Both the position numbers and the translations under genes were made by a program. From Colletotrichum lupini (taxonomy: Eukaryota > Ascomycota > Sordariomycetes > Glomerellales > Glomerellaceae): 64,000 nt of DNA. Below the pieces are notes generated by a model, which had not been told where the DNA came from, made no database searches, and worked only from the letters and a program-made list of their open reading frames with translations. The DNA lies in the NCBI RefSeq assembly GCF_023278565.1, contig NC_064679.1:3162001-3226000 (forward strand), in the 5' to 3' direction. Shown here piece after piece: positions 23,401 to 34,925 of this stretch; the stretch's first letter is position 1; the number at the start of each line of letters is the position of its first letter.

Positions 23401-25731
23401 ATGCGGTCTTTACCCGCAATAGTGGGCGCCGCCCTGCCTCTGCAGCTCGCCCTGGTCCAGCAGTTGTTCCTGCATGGCGTCATTGCAACACCTGTCGCCA
23501 GCGGGCACCAACAAATCGTCATTGGTTCAGAGGTCGCAGAAACAGTCGCACAAGAAGGATCTCGACGTCTAAGTGGAAAGTTTCTACACATTACTGGTAC
23601 GTTTGGATGCTACCCGACGACACCCACGGGCGTTACGATCAGCATGGCAGAAATGCAGTCGCGACGCTCAGGCAAGGCGCATGAGGCGAATCGCTCTCTG
23701 CTTGGTGCTTGACGTGGGACGACACCAAATGCTAATAACTGTTGTGCCCTCGTAGACTTTCACCCCGATCAATTCTACAAAACCCACTCATCTACCGAAG
23801 AAGGCGTCGCGTGCCATTCTGGCGATGGACCCGCCGGCTACTATGGCGCAGAAACCTCCGACTGCGATACGCCATCTTCCCTCGTCAACGCGACCTTTGA
23901 CTGGATCGCCGCGAATATTGTAGACGACATTGATTTCGTCATCTGGACTGGCGACTCTGCGCGCCACGACAGCGATGAGAGCATTCCTCGTAGCCCGGGC
24001 CAGGTGCTCGGCACAAATCGATGGATCGCCGACAAGTTTGCGGAGACGTTTGGTGACCCGAAAGACTCCTCGAAAATGGCCGTGCCTGTCATTCCGACAT
24101 TTGGGAACAATGACATTCTACCGCACAACATCCTCCTGCCAGGGCCCAATAAGTGGTTAGGATACTATGCCGAGATCTGGAAGCGCTTCATCCCCGAGGA
24201 GCAACGCCACTCTTTCGAATTTGGAGGCTGGTTCTACACCGAGGTCATTCCTAAGAAGCTCGCCGTCTTCAGTCTCAACACACTGTACTTTTTCGACCGA
24301 AATGCCGGCGTCGACGACTGCCAACAGCCGTCCGAGCCAGGTTTTAAGCAAATGGAATGGCTTCGCGTGCAGCTGGAGTTCCTCCGCGAACGCGGCATGA
24401 AGGCCATCCTCATGGGCCACGTGCCCCCGGCCCGGACCGACAGCAAGAAGAATTGGGATGAAACCTGCTGGCAAAAGTACAACCTTTGGATGCAGCAGTA
24501 TCGGGATGTTGTTGTTGGTTCGCTTTATGGCCACATGAATATTGATCATTTCATTGTACACGATACCAAGGAGATCGACATCAACATCTTGGGTGGTTTC
24601 GCGGCAGACGACGACGTCGGGCGCGAAGCTTTTGAGGATGAACTCGAAATCCAATCGGCACAGGACTATCTCACAGAATTGCGGGAAGGCTGGGCAAAGT
24701 TGCCAGCTGTCAACGTGAAGGCTCTCGAGGAGGAAGATACTGTGGAGTCGGATGCAAAGGGCAAGAAAGACAAGAAGAAGAAAAAGAAGAAGCCAGGAAA
24801 GGACTTGGGCGGCAAGTACGCAGAGCGATACCACCTCTCTCTCGTCGGCCCCAGTATCGTCCCCAACTACTTCCCCACGCTCCGTGTCGTGGAGTACAAC
24901 ATTTCCGGCCTCGAGGACGCTGCGGTCTGGACCGACTCGTTCACCAACTCTGTGCCCGCTCTAGCACTACCGTCGGACGAAGATCCCGTTCACGAAGAAT
25001 TGAAGCGCGAAATCGACGCCGCCAAGAAGAAGAAGAAGGGCAACAAGGGCAAAAAGGGAAAGAAGCCGACAAAACCCAAAGACCCCAACTTGGTCATCCC
25101 TCAGCCGCCGCCTGCAGGCACCGGCCCCGGCCCGGCCTACGCACCTCAGCCCCTGACCCTCCTTGGATACACCCAGTATTTTGCGAACCTGACCTACCTC
25201 AACAACGACATGACGCACGAAAGCAAGGACGCATCTGGGAACAAGTGGCGTGACGGCATCCACAAGGACAAGGATCCCAAGTCCAAGAAGCCCAAGCCGC
25301 GCCCCTTTGCGTTCGAGGTTGAATACAGTACCTTTACCGACAAGATTTACAAGCTATCAGACTTGACCGTTCGCAGTTACGTCAAGCTGGCGAACCGCAT
25401 CGCCAAGGAGAATGCTAAGAAGGGCAAAGGAAAAGCACTTGCTGAGGATTTCGAAGACGATGACGACGACGTAGAAGACGTAGAAGAAGAAGAGTCATTA
25501 GACGAGAAGAAGGAAGTGGTTGAAGACGAAGAGCAGGATGATGACGACGCAGACGACGACGATGAAGATGACGAAGATGAAGATGTAGAAACAGAGAAGA
25601 AGAATGGTAAGAAAGGCAAGAAGGGTAAGAAGGGTGGAAAGAAGAAGAAGAAGCACAACAAGGTGTGGCTGCATTTCTTGAAGCATGCGTTCATCAAGAC
25701 GGTGCCCCAGAAGAAGTTGAAGAAGTTTTAG
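23401..25731 (+). CDS. ppn1: Vacuolar endopolyphosphatase, Ppn1 type
   Basis: Two exons (23401..23596, 23756..25731) joined across a 159-nt intron with branch motif GCTAATAAC give 723 residues. The enzyme cuts long polyphosphate chains inside; in yeast it is delivered to the vacuole as a type II membrane protein. An N-terminal hydrophobic anchor runs about residues 4-30. Splicing creates the first metal motif, ITDFHPD. Further calcineurin-like motifs are WTGDSARHD, FGNNDILPHN, MGHVPPA and the histidines of YGHMNIDHF. A Cys-rich stretch (VACHSGDG, SDCDTP, DDCQQP, ETCWQ) suits a lumenal protein. Between and after the catalytic parts lie lysine blocks and, near residues 625-705, an acidic block followed by a basic one. 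The ATG at 23401 was chosen because the longer frame upstream begins only at GTG. A G16 run sits in the 3' UTR. Confidence 0.93.
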
Positions 25732-26279
25732 AGGACGATTGAGACAGAGAGCATGAGAGCTAGAAAGCGCGCGAGATGCACTGGTCATTGGTTCTTGTCG
25801 TCGCAAGCTGCATTATAAGCATTTGCTAGACTTTTTTGGAACTCGTCATATGGGCAAGGACTTTGTATTTGAAAGAAACAGAGGCGTTTTATGGGGGGGG
25901 GGGGGGGGCGCATGGGCAAAGGGTAGCGGAATCTTATGAGTTATTATTTTTATCTTTTCAGCTGTAGGAAATTCGAGTTGCTAGTAGATTCACATCTTCG
26001 TGTTTCTTTTATAGCATCTTTGCGAATCGAATCGCACCAGTACTCTCCTGGCAAGGGGCTTTTGAACGTCTGTCATATCCATCATCCAGGCTTACGCCTA
26101 TCGTCGAGGTTATGTCATCATGTCAACGCAAGGGATGAGGTTTGCGATTGGGACAATCATGTATTGTAACTCATAACTTTTTGTGTCTAGCCGTGTAAAT
26201 CCCTAAAACCGAAACATCAGGCGAGATGTACATTACGTGTGTATACACCCACCCACACAACGTATCAGGGCCAAACTCT
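25732..26279. other. Convergent 3' UTR region with a G16 homopolymer
   Basis: This region holds the 3' ends of ppn1 (plus) and ofd1 (minus). A run of 16 G occupies 25893-25908. The rest is A/T-rich and without genes. Confidence 0.7.
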
Positions 26280-28353
26280 TCAGTCGCTATCGCTGGTCTG
26301 CGCAGCAGGTGAATCAGAGAACCCATTCCACTCCTCCTCGGACTCCTCCCCGTCATCAACACCACCATCACCATTCTTCGCGCCCTCCTCGTCCTCATCC
26401 TCGATATCGAGCGCGCCCGAGACGTCCCACCGGTCCCCCTTGGCGGCGCGCCCGACGTACTTTACGAACCGCAGCGTGCCGCTGTCGCGGAGCACGAGCG
26501 TGAGCTTGTTCCACGCGGCGGCCTGGAAGAAGAGGATGTTGTCGTCGTCGCCCGACGACTTGTAAATCGCCGCGTCCTCGTCCTCTTCGCCGTCGTCGCC
26601 CGCCATGTAGACCTCGTGTCCGCCGACCTCTGTCTCTTCTTCGTCTTCTTTTTCTTCTGGCGCGGGCTCGGGCTCGGCTCTGGCTTTACCTTTGCCCTTG
26701 TTGCGCTTCTTTGATGATTTTCCGTTGGGCTTTGCCTCTTCTTGCTCTCCCTCTTCGGGCTTCTCCTCCTCTTCCTCTTCCTCGTCACCCCAGCCCCTGG
26801 ACGGGGTAATTCCGAGGTTGAACTCGAGACGGGGCTTCCCATCGTGGCCCGTGGCCAGGGTATAATCCTGCCCGCGACGGAACCGGCGCGCGAGGAACTC
26901 GTGGCTCTCCACGACAGTGCCCGTGGCGACCTGCAGCCACTCGCGGAACTGCCGCGAGGGGAGCAGGTGGTCGAGCAGCTCCGTGAGCGGGTTCTCCTCC
27001 TGCGCGCTGCGCAGCTCGTCGGCGCCCGCGGGCTGCTGGTAGAGGAAGCGGTGCTTGTGCGGGGGACGGGCGACGCGCCACGCAGACTTCTTCTCGATGG
27101 CCTCGCTATCGTTATCTGGGAGGGTGTGGTCGGCACTCTCTTGGGATTCGATGTACTCCCTGAGCCTGGCGGAGAACTTTTTCGAGAGTATGTTGGGGAG
27201 CGTGATGCTCGAGTTCTCCTCGAAATGCTCCGAGATCTGCTCCAGGGTATCCGGGGTAAGGTACGTCGGCGCAATGTACTTTAGCAGAAACTCGAGCCCA
27301 GCCTCATCGAACCCTTCGAGGCTGGCCTTGGGCTTGTCCACCTTCACGGGCCGCGCCTGCGGTGTGTCGTGCTGGTCCGGGTTACCCTGGAGCTGCATGA
27401 GCCCCGAGTTCTTGACCTGCTTCTCCTCGGCGCCCTCGACGTAGCCGTCCTCGCCGATCTGGGGGATGTGGAACCAGCCCGAGATGGCCATGCGGACGCG
27501 GCCGCCCTCGGCCTCGAGCTGGGCCTTCGTGTCGGCGTGGTAGACCTCCTCGACGTCGTGGAAGGATTCGCCGGGCTGCACGGCGAAGAAGGAGAGCTGG
27601 TTCCACGCGGGCGGGATGACCTTGGAGTGGTCCGGCGCGGGCGTCTTTGCAATCTCGCCGTCCTTGCCTTCCTGCTCGAGCACGGGGAACAGGCGCAGGG
27701 CGCCGCCCCACTCAGGCTTCCATGGCGTGTCCGGGTCGGTGAGGTAGAGGATGTAGCTGACCTTGCGGCTGCCAATGACGTCGTCGTGGCATAAGAGGTA
27801 GCAGCCGGGGGTGTAGACGTTAATGGCCATGTCGGTCTTGCGGCCGCTCAGGGGTCCGCAGCCGGTGATGTGGGAGACGTAGTCGCGGAAAGTCTCAGAG
27901 TAGATTGCGTCGCGGAGCGACAGCAGGCTCGGGAGCTTGGCGAGGGCGTCATCGTCGAGGCCGTCGAGGTTGGCGAGGTCGCCCGACTGGTGGATCTTGT
28001 AGATGTCGGTCTCTTTCGGGGTGAAGGAGACGTTTTCGCGAATCTCGTCGCGGACGGAGCGCAGGAGGGCGTCGTCGACGAGGCCGTCGATGACGGAGTG
28101 CTTGTAGGGACTCGATTCGGCGTACTTCTTCGTGTAGGCGTCGTGAACCTTCTTGTCAAAGAGACCCTTGCGGAATCTCGACTTTGCGACATCGGCCGAG
28201 AGAGCTGCGCGTGGAGCGAAAGAAAGTTCGGTGTTAGTGACGACAAAGGGCAAGGAAAAAAAGCTGAGCTTGTTGTAGGGATGGCTAACTCGTCTTGGTC
28301 TTCTTCTTGGATGCTCTCTTGTCGTCGATTCGTGAACTAGCCTTGCGCTTCAT
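26280..28353 (-). CDS. ofd1: Prolyl 3,4-dihydroxylase, Ofd1/Tpa1 family 2-oxoglutarate oxygenase
   Basis: Two exons, complement(28290..28353 then 26280..28204), with an 85-nt intron (GTTAGC...GCAG), give 662 residues. The family hydroxylates a proline of ribosomal protein uS12 (Rps23). In fission yeast Ofd1 also controls stability of the SREBP Sre1N according to oxygen. Exon 1 encodes a lysine-rich start (MKRKASS, SKKKTK) that could be a nuclear signal. The N-terminal catalytic domain shows the iron ligands His161 and Asp163 in CHDDV, a second His in FHDVEEVYH (about 237), and the 2-oxoglutarate arginine in RMAISGW (about 259). The second, non-catalytic domain extends to the C terminus and is interrupted by acidic linkers near 490-560 (EEEEEEEKPEEGEQEE) and at the end (EDEDEEG). 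The length matches other Pezizomycotina members. It is divergent from the class V enzyme gene. Confidence 0.94.
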
Positions 28354-29564
28354 CTTGGGTGATTGATAGAGTAGGGACAACCTCTTGGAGACAGTTGAGA
28401 GAAGGGGAAAGGTTGTCGGCAGCCTCCCAGAATTTCAATATTTTGTGATGACCCCAGCGCTGAACCGTCTGTCGCTGATCGGAACCGAACGTGGGCTGAG
28501 GTCCCACATAAAGTTTTTCTCCCAGCAGCTGTTTTCGCGCCAAATCGTCCCATGGGCTTAGTACCGTCCCACCGTTGGCCCCTGCAAAGCTTGCAAAAGC
28601 GCCTCTCCATGAGCATTCGCTCAGTAGATGGCGGGGGCACTTTAACGGTCCCGTCGGGGGAGCTTCTGGGTACACCGCCGTACAGTGCCGGCGTGGCCAA
28701 TGATCAGAGCTGGCGGGAATATTGACTCTCTGTTCACACACTGGATTGTCCAGAAACTCATCCGCATAACGGTGCAAGCGCCGGTTGCTTGGCTCTCCTG
28801 CGCAGCCATTGAGTACCGCCAGGCTGGCGAGGAGACAGCCAATGCCGGTGTCCAGACAGACCAGACATGCACGATTCGCTCCTGGCGCTTGAGGTTTGCA
28901 TGAGCTGCGTCTTCCAGAAGCAATGCATAAAAGAGAGGGTGGGAGTCAAATAAGCGGCAGTCACCTCAACTCAACTTCTCTCAATTCCCTCTTAATCTAT
29001 TGGCAGACCGGGAACCATTTCTCTGAATAAAGGAAGCCGTAATCAAGGATTGGCGATGAAAGTGTGCAACGGCGCTTGGCATCGGAAGCTCTTTCACCCA
29101 AAAGCCGGACGGGAAGATGGCACGGCGGGCGGGCAAGCTTCGGGCGAGCCGGGCCCAGCCGCCGAAACCCCGCGCCCCACACTTCCTCCTCTCGCGCTGC
29201 CCCTCTATCCTCCTCTCCTCCCCCGCCCACCAACAAGCACCGCACTGAGGTTGTTCCTTCGCCCGCACTGCAGAACGTCATGCATCCATGGAAACACTAG
29301 ATCAATTGGCTTTCTGTAAATTGCGGGCTTTCCAAGGCCGCTTCACTTCTCAATTGGGCAGTTCCCTAATCATCTGAACCCAGTCCTTTACGTCCATTAC
29401 GCCCTGCCCCGCAACTGCTATCGTAATCTCACATCTTTAATACTTGGACTTGCTTCCATCACGATAACTTCATTTCCTCTCAACTTTCTATTAGACTGTG
29501 ATAAATTCTTACATACATTGAAATTATCTTGTACATCTTCAGCAGACAATACAAGGCATTCAAT
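28354..29564. other. Divergent intergenic region, no gene seen
   Basis: This 1.2-kb stretch contains the promoters of ofd1 (minus) and the class V PLP gene (plus). The last 200 bases before 29565 are A/T-rich and pyrimidine-rich. No open frame here has recognisable features. Confidence 0.6.
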
Positions 29565-30963
29565 ATGGCATCCCAGATAGACATCGCTGCTGTTAGAAGC
29601 AAGTTCCCTGCCCTGGGCCAAGACCAGGTCTTCTTCGATAATGCAGGTGGAAGTCAGACGCTGGGTACAGTCATTGAGTCGTATGTCCCCTGTACTCTCC
29701 AAACTCAAATGCTCAAATCTCGCTCACATGACGCTTCAGCATCCGGGACTATCTCACACAAAGCAACGTCCAGCTAGGCGCGTCTTACAAAGTCGGCCAG
29801 AAGGCGACGGCCTCCTATGGCGAAGGCTACCAGGCCGGCGCAAAGTACATCAACGCATCCTCTGACGAAATCGGTAAATCAATATGTCCAAAACTTATTT
29901 GTGACAGAAACACTAACATAAGGGGGGGGGCAGTCTTTGGTGCCTCGACAACTCAGCTCTTCCGCAACCTATCCCACACCTTCACCTTTGACAAGGGCGA
30001 CGAAATTGTCGTATCAGCAGTCGACCACGAAGCCAACATCGCCTCCTGGGTCGATCTCGCCGCCCGCCAAGGACTCGAGCTAAAGTGGTGGAAGCCCACA
30101 GACGCATCCTCGACAACGAACCCAAAGCTAACAACAGAGAACCTGAAGCCCCTGCTCTCGGATAAGACCCGCCTGGTAACCCTCACGCACGCGAGCAACA
30201 TCCTAGGCACGATCCACGACGTCGCCTCCGTAGCCTCCCTCGTCCACGCCTCCACCCCGAAAGGCCTCGTCTGCGTCGACGGGGTGGCCTACGCCCCGCA
30301 CCGGCCCGTCGACGTCAAAGCCCTCGGCGTCGACTTTTACGCATTTTCGTGGTACAAGGTCTACGGCCCGCACACGGCCATGCTGTACGCGAGCCGGGCC
30401 GCGCAGGACGCGCACATGCGCTCCATCGGCCACTTCTTCAACCCGAGCGAGTCCCTCGAGGGGAAGCTCGGGCTCGCGGGCGGCAGCTACGAGCTGGTCT
30501 CGGCCGTCCCGCGGGTGCTGGAGTACCTGGGCACGCCCGACTCCCAAGGCTGGAGGGGGAAAGTCGAGCAGGAGGGGCAGCTCCAGACTACTCTGCTCGA
30601 GTACCTCAACGGCCGGGGCGACGTGACGATCTACGGCGAGACCGATGCCGGTACCGACCGCCGCGTTCCGACAATCAGCTTCCGAGTGCAGGGGTGGGGC
30701 ACCAAGGACCTCGTCAATGCCGTAGAGAACGAGTCCGAGTTTGCCTTCCGATGGGGCCACTTCTACTCGTACCGGCTGATCAAAGAGATTCTGCAACTCG
30801 ACCCTGCCGACGGCATTATTCGGGTTAGCATGGTGCATTACAACAGCCGTAAGTCATGCGTGCACCTTATCCAACCTGTGAGTTATGCTAATCAGCCATA
30901 GTCGATGAAATCAAGGGGTTTATTGCGGCCTTGGATAAGGCATTGCAACAAAAGACCAAATAA
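29565..30963 (+). CDS. PLP-dependent class V aminotransferase / cysteine desulfurase-like enzyme
   Basis: Four exons (29565..29680, 29740..29873, 29934..30848, 30902..30963) with introns of 59, 60 and 53 nt give 408 residues. Recognisable class V features are FFDNAGGSQ near the start, the cofactor-stacking histidine in DHEAN (His115), the PLP-pyridine aspartate in VCVDGVAYAPH (Asp199), and the Schiff-base lysine in FSWYKVYGPH (Lys225). The serine before the lysine and the missing Cys-containing loop set it apart from Nfs1-type desulfurases. It resembles the SufS/CsdA-like and isopenicillin-epimerase-like branch of unassigned fungal proteins. No targeting signal is evident, so a cytosolic enzyme is likely; the substrate is unknown. 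Intron 2 is odd in having nine G directly before its CAG acceptor. The gene converges on rpe1 with only 233 bases between stop codons. Confidence 0.9.
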
Positions 30964-31196
30964 TAGTGTATAATGTGAGAGAATTAGGATTAGAAAGACC
31001 TGTAACTCCGGCATACCACCGGAAAGTTGCTGTCCGTCTGATATCTATATACGCTGAACATAAATCATGGCTCCCATAGCTTTTTATAGAGGACAGAAAT
31101 ACCAACAAAAAAAAAGGAAAAAAGTCGTAAAAACGTGGCCGTGAGAGAAAAAGTCGGGGTTTTGGTGGTGTGGGGACTCCGATTCCGATCTCTCTC

Positions 31197-32305
31197 TCAG
31201 AGCTTGCCAGTCTTCTTCTCGACGGCTTGTCTGAGGATCTTAATGACCTCTGCGGGGTCCTGGGCACCAAAGACAGCGCTGCCAGCAACGATGACATTGG
31301 CGCCCGCGTCGGCAGCCTGGCCGACGGTGGAACCCGTCAGGCCGCCGTCGACCTCGATGTTGAGCTCCGGGTACCGCTCGCGGAGGGCCTGGACCTTGGG
31401 CAGCTCAGAGGCCATGAACTTCTGTCCGCCGAAACCGGGCTCGACTGTCATGATCAGGACCATCTGCGGTTGTGGAGAGAACCCCCTGTCAGCCTAATGC
31501 GCCTTCGCGGAGACCCCATCTTGTGGTGTGTGTAACAGCTGCTCGTAAGAAGAAAAAAAAGGGCAATAACTCACGTCTGGTCTCTCGAGTGGGTCTTCAC
31601 TCTCGAGGAGCTCCCACACAACGTCGACCGAGGTTGCGGGCTTCAGAGCCACGCCGGCTAATATGCCCTGCTCGTGAATGTAGCGGATCAGGGCGCGGGG
31701 GTTCGTCTTCTCGTCGGATTGGACCTCTGGGTTGTCGGAATCGGAGGAAAATGCGGCCTCGTAGTGGAAGCAGTACAGGTCTGCGCCGGCCTCCTTCATG
31801 CCCTTGACCCATTTCTTGGGCTAAATCGACGGATGCGTTAGTAGGCGCGTTGTAATATGCCGGGTTACCGCAAATGGACTTTCGGCGACCCCCAAAAACA
31901 TGAGCCCAGGGCAGAGGGAAAGCAGTTACCTCGGAAACCATCATATGACAGTCAAATGTGCCCTTTCCCCATGCCTCGATGGGTTTCTCAACATGACCTC
32001 TGATCTTGGCGACAACACCGGGTCCCCATGAAATGTTGGGCACAAAGTGGCCGTCCCTAGAAAACCATGTTAGTTAGCCACAGCTCGGCTCGGATAAGAG
32101 AACAAGTCCTTTGCGATCGGCTTTCCAAAAAAGCGGTCGCAAGATGCTTGTGTGCTGATTTTTTTTCTAGCGGGGTATGGTCTCCGTACATGATATCGAC
32201 GTGAAGCCAGTCAGCGCCTTGCTCTATGGTCTTGGAGCACGCATGGCCAAAGTGGCCAAAGTCGGCCGCGAGAATCGACGGGGCTATGATTGCCTTGGGC
32301 GCCAT
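31197..32305 (-). CDS. rpe1: Ribulose-phosphate 3-epimerase
   Basis: Four exons, complement(32190..32305, 31930..32056, 31575..31820, 31197..31463), with introns of 133, 109 and 111 nt, give 251 residues. The enzyme converts ribulose 5-phosphate to xylulose 5-phosphate in the non-oxidative pentose phosphate pathway. The TIM-barrel motifs appear in order: [29 protein letters not shown] (metal-binding His and Asp, formed across intron 1), [16 protein letters not shown] at the start of exon 4, and [12 protein letters not shown]. All residues expected for the metal site (two His, two Asp) are present. The length is normal apart from a loop insert [16 protein letters not shown] typical of fungal forms. 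Each exon junction restores a conserved motif, so the model is secure. Confidence 0.96.
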
Positions 32306-33289
32306 TGTGCAAGTAGGTAGGCAACGAGTGCAGTCAGAGAGAGAGAAAGCTGTGCTTCGTTTGTGTTTGTGTGTGTCTCTTTTGTGGTGATTTGAGAAGG
32401 GAAAAATAGAGAGAGGTGTGCGTGGGCGGCGGATGCGAGAGCGGGTGTGTCTGGTTTTGTTCGTGGGCACTGAACGGCTCTTCGGCGTTTGCAAAAGGGT
32501 TGGAGGGTACACGATCGGACATGCGACCGGAAGCTGTGGTAAGCTATGGACCCTGAACCACGAGAGCTCTTTCAGGTGGAGTTTCTGTTGGGATCTTCCC
32601 ACATTCTGGGATATTCTGGGATCTAGAATCACTAATAATTGAGGGGTCGCAGTCGCGCCACCCCACGCCAAACGTCAACCCCGCCGGGCACGTACCGCCC
32701 GTATGATAAGCTCCGGAGTACATAACGCACCCCTTATTTTAGGTACCTCCCTACCTAAGCATAGCTCCACCCTTCCCATTGGGCTGGCTAGCTGGAAAAT
32801 TCAAGAGACGAGGGGCCGAATTGACCCCTGACGTTGCCAGTACTAAGGTAAAGTACGGAGTACCTTACTACGTATGTCTATGTAGATGGCCGGCGGGCCT
32901 CGCCGCCTCGGGTGATTATCCGCCGCCGCGGATTTGCGGTCACCTGTATCCGCACATCGTACGCCTCCATCACCCTCCCCGGGACCAAAAGAAACATCCC
33001 ACGATGCTCATCAATGGTGTTGTTTGTGCCTTGGCTCCGCGTCAAAGTGCCAGTGTCCTACTCGACTGATCATCACCGTATGGCGTGTTCCATCCACAGA
33101 CTCGAGACATCTGTGGGCACACATCGCGATTTCGGCCGAGAGCGTTGACCAACAAAAAAACAATGGAATATGCGGGAACGACCTACTCCTGGTCCACTCT
33201 AAACTGCCTGGGTAATGCTATCCCCCGTTTATACATACACAGAGCGTGAGCCAATAGCCATACTGTTTGATCTTGCTCCGCAAACAAAT
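32306..33289. other. Intergenic region between rpe1 and vma13, no gene seen
   Basis: This stretch holds the rpe1 promoter and the vma13 3' UTR. Near 32739-32875 it contains AGGTACCT, CTACCTAAG, AAGGTAAAGTAC and GTACCTTAC, a cluster of the GGTACCT-like words seen elsewhere in the window. Confidence 0.55.
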
Positions 33290-34925
33290 TTAGTTGTCAA
33301 AGCTGTACTTCAACCAGCCACCCAATGCCTTCAAACTCTCCCAACGGACATTTTCGTCCGACTCTCCCATTAGCTCCATAACTCTGGTCTTGAGACCAAG
33401 CTTCTCCAGCTTGTATCTCATCTCAGGCACCTCCTTAACCAAGGCCCCAACATCGTTGCATGCAATAGCCAGGACTGCCTTGTCGTTCTCCCACGGCTTC
33501 TTCATAATCTCGGCGAGCTGGCGCGCAATAGCTCCGTTCTCGTGCTCTAAAATCTTGCGCGCATTCTCGGCCCAGAAAACCTGGCTTCTGTGAGGCGGTG
33601 ACCACCGGAGGTGACCAGACTCGACCTCAGCGACGTACTCGTCAAAGGTTGTCTTTGTCTTGGTGTACTCCTCGAGAAGTTCCTTGAGACTTTGTGCGTC
33701 TTCGAGTAGGTCAGGGTCTGTCAGGTGGCGGCCGCTCAGGTTGTCAAGGAGCGCAGGTAGTCGCGCAAGGACTGCAGTAGGGAGGAGTGATTTCTGATTC
33801 TTGCTGAGCAAGTTGAAAAGGGTAGAAACAACCAATCGGGTCGTCTTCTCCTTGGGAGAGAGGCGCAAAAGCTGGGTGTACAGCAAGACAATATCGTACT
33901 CGCTGAACATGATCAGTTTGTGAAAGCCATACGACTAGAGTGTACTTACTCGTTAAGCTCGTCACCAATATCTTCGGCTTCGAAGCTCATTTGCCAGATG
34001 ACCAGTAGTACATGGTATAGCAATTGCAAACCAACACCGCCGCCGAGCGAACCCTCAAATCCGGCGTTTCTTGTGGGCGCGGTTCCGCTCCATATGCTTG
34101 CCGAGGAGCTGCCGTTGCTGCCAATGCCAGCTGCTGTTCTGAGGATGTCAATCAGAGGCGCAATCGTCTCGCTTCTTTGGTTCCAGAATTGTTGTCTCGC
34201 GGCGTGTCCGTAGAGAATGGAGGAGTATTCCTGGACCGCGATATCCTGAAGGCCTGCATCAGAACTCTTCGCGAGGCCAGATAGGTAGGAGAGGAGCACG
34301 GGAATGGCGTTTCGGGTCGCCTGCGATTCGTTCAATGAGAGCGACATGAGCTTGGTCAGAGCCGTCGATGTGAGCAAGGGGATAGGGTCCTCGGTATTAT
34401 TCGAGTGGGCGAGCAAAGGTAGAAAGTGCTTGTAGGGGTCGGTGTTTTTGAAAATAGCCTTCGAGAGTGACGGTACACCTATTTGGGAAGATGACAGCAT
34501 TAGCGGGATTGAGGCATATGAATCGATCGTCAAGATATATTAATATTAAGGACAAGTAGGGCAGGATAGGGAGAGTCTAGCCAAAGTCATAGGCTGGCGA
34601 ATCAATGGGAAATGGTATAGAACGTACTGGGCAAGAGGTCCGCCAAGAGGACGAGGATATACTGGACGACATTGGCTTGCTTGCCTGCGGACTCGATCAC
34701 CGAGGGCTTTCCGGATTCACCAACAAAGAGGGAGCGGTAGCCATCGAGATCTCCTTCTACAATCTCCTTCCGAGCTTCGGGCTTCTTCGCCTTATCAACA
34801 GCGCGGATGCGGGCCAGGTGGTCCTCTGTGATGGTGCCTGCTCTAACAGCGCCATCCCAGGGGATTGGCCGCTGGCGGATGTTGTTCTGCAGCGAGGCCA
34901 GGTAGGTGGGAGGATCGAGAGACAT
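33290..34925 (-). CDS. vma13: V-type proton ATPase subunit H
   Basis: Three exons, complement(34628..34925, 33950..34478, 33290..33902), with introns of 149 and 47 nt, give 479 residues, nearly the length of yeast Vma13. Subunit H caps the interface of the V1 and Vo sectors and is needed for active proton pumping at the vacuole. The N-terminal part is helical repeats (starting MSLDPPTYLASLQNNI and including LADLLPSVPSL across intron 1). The C-terminal domain holds SGHLRWSPPHRSQVFWAENA, the most conserved part of the family, then KAVLACND-like repeats (KAVLAIACNDVGALV) and the end RWESLKALGGWL. A low-complexity loop GIGSNGSSSASI is typical of filamentous fungi. It is soluble, with no signal peptide. 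The gene follows rpe1 on the same strand, without evidence of co-transcription. Confidence 0.95.
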
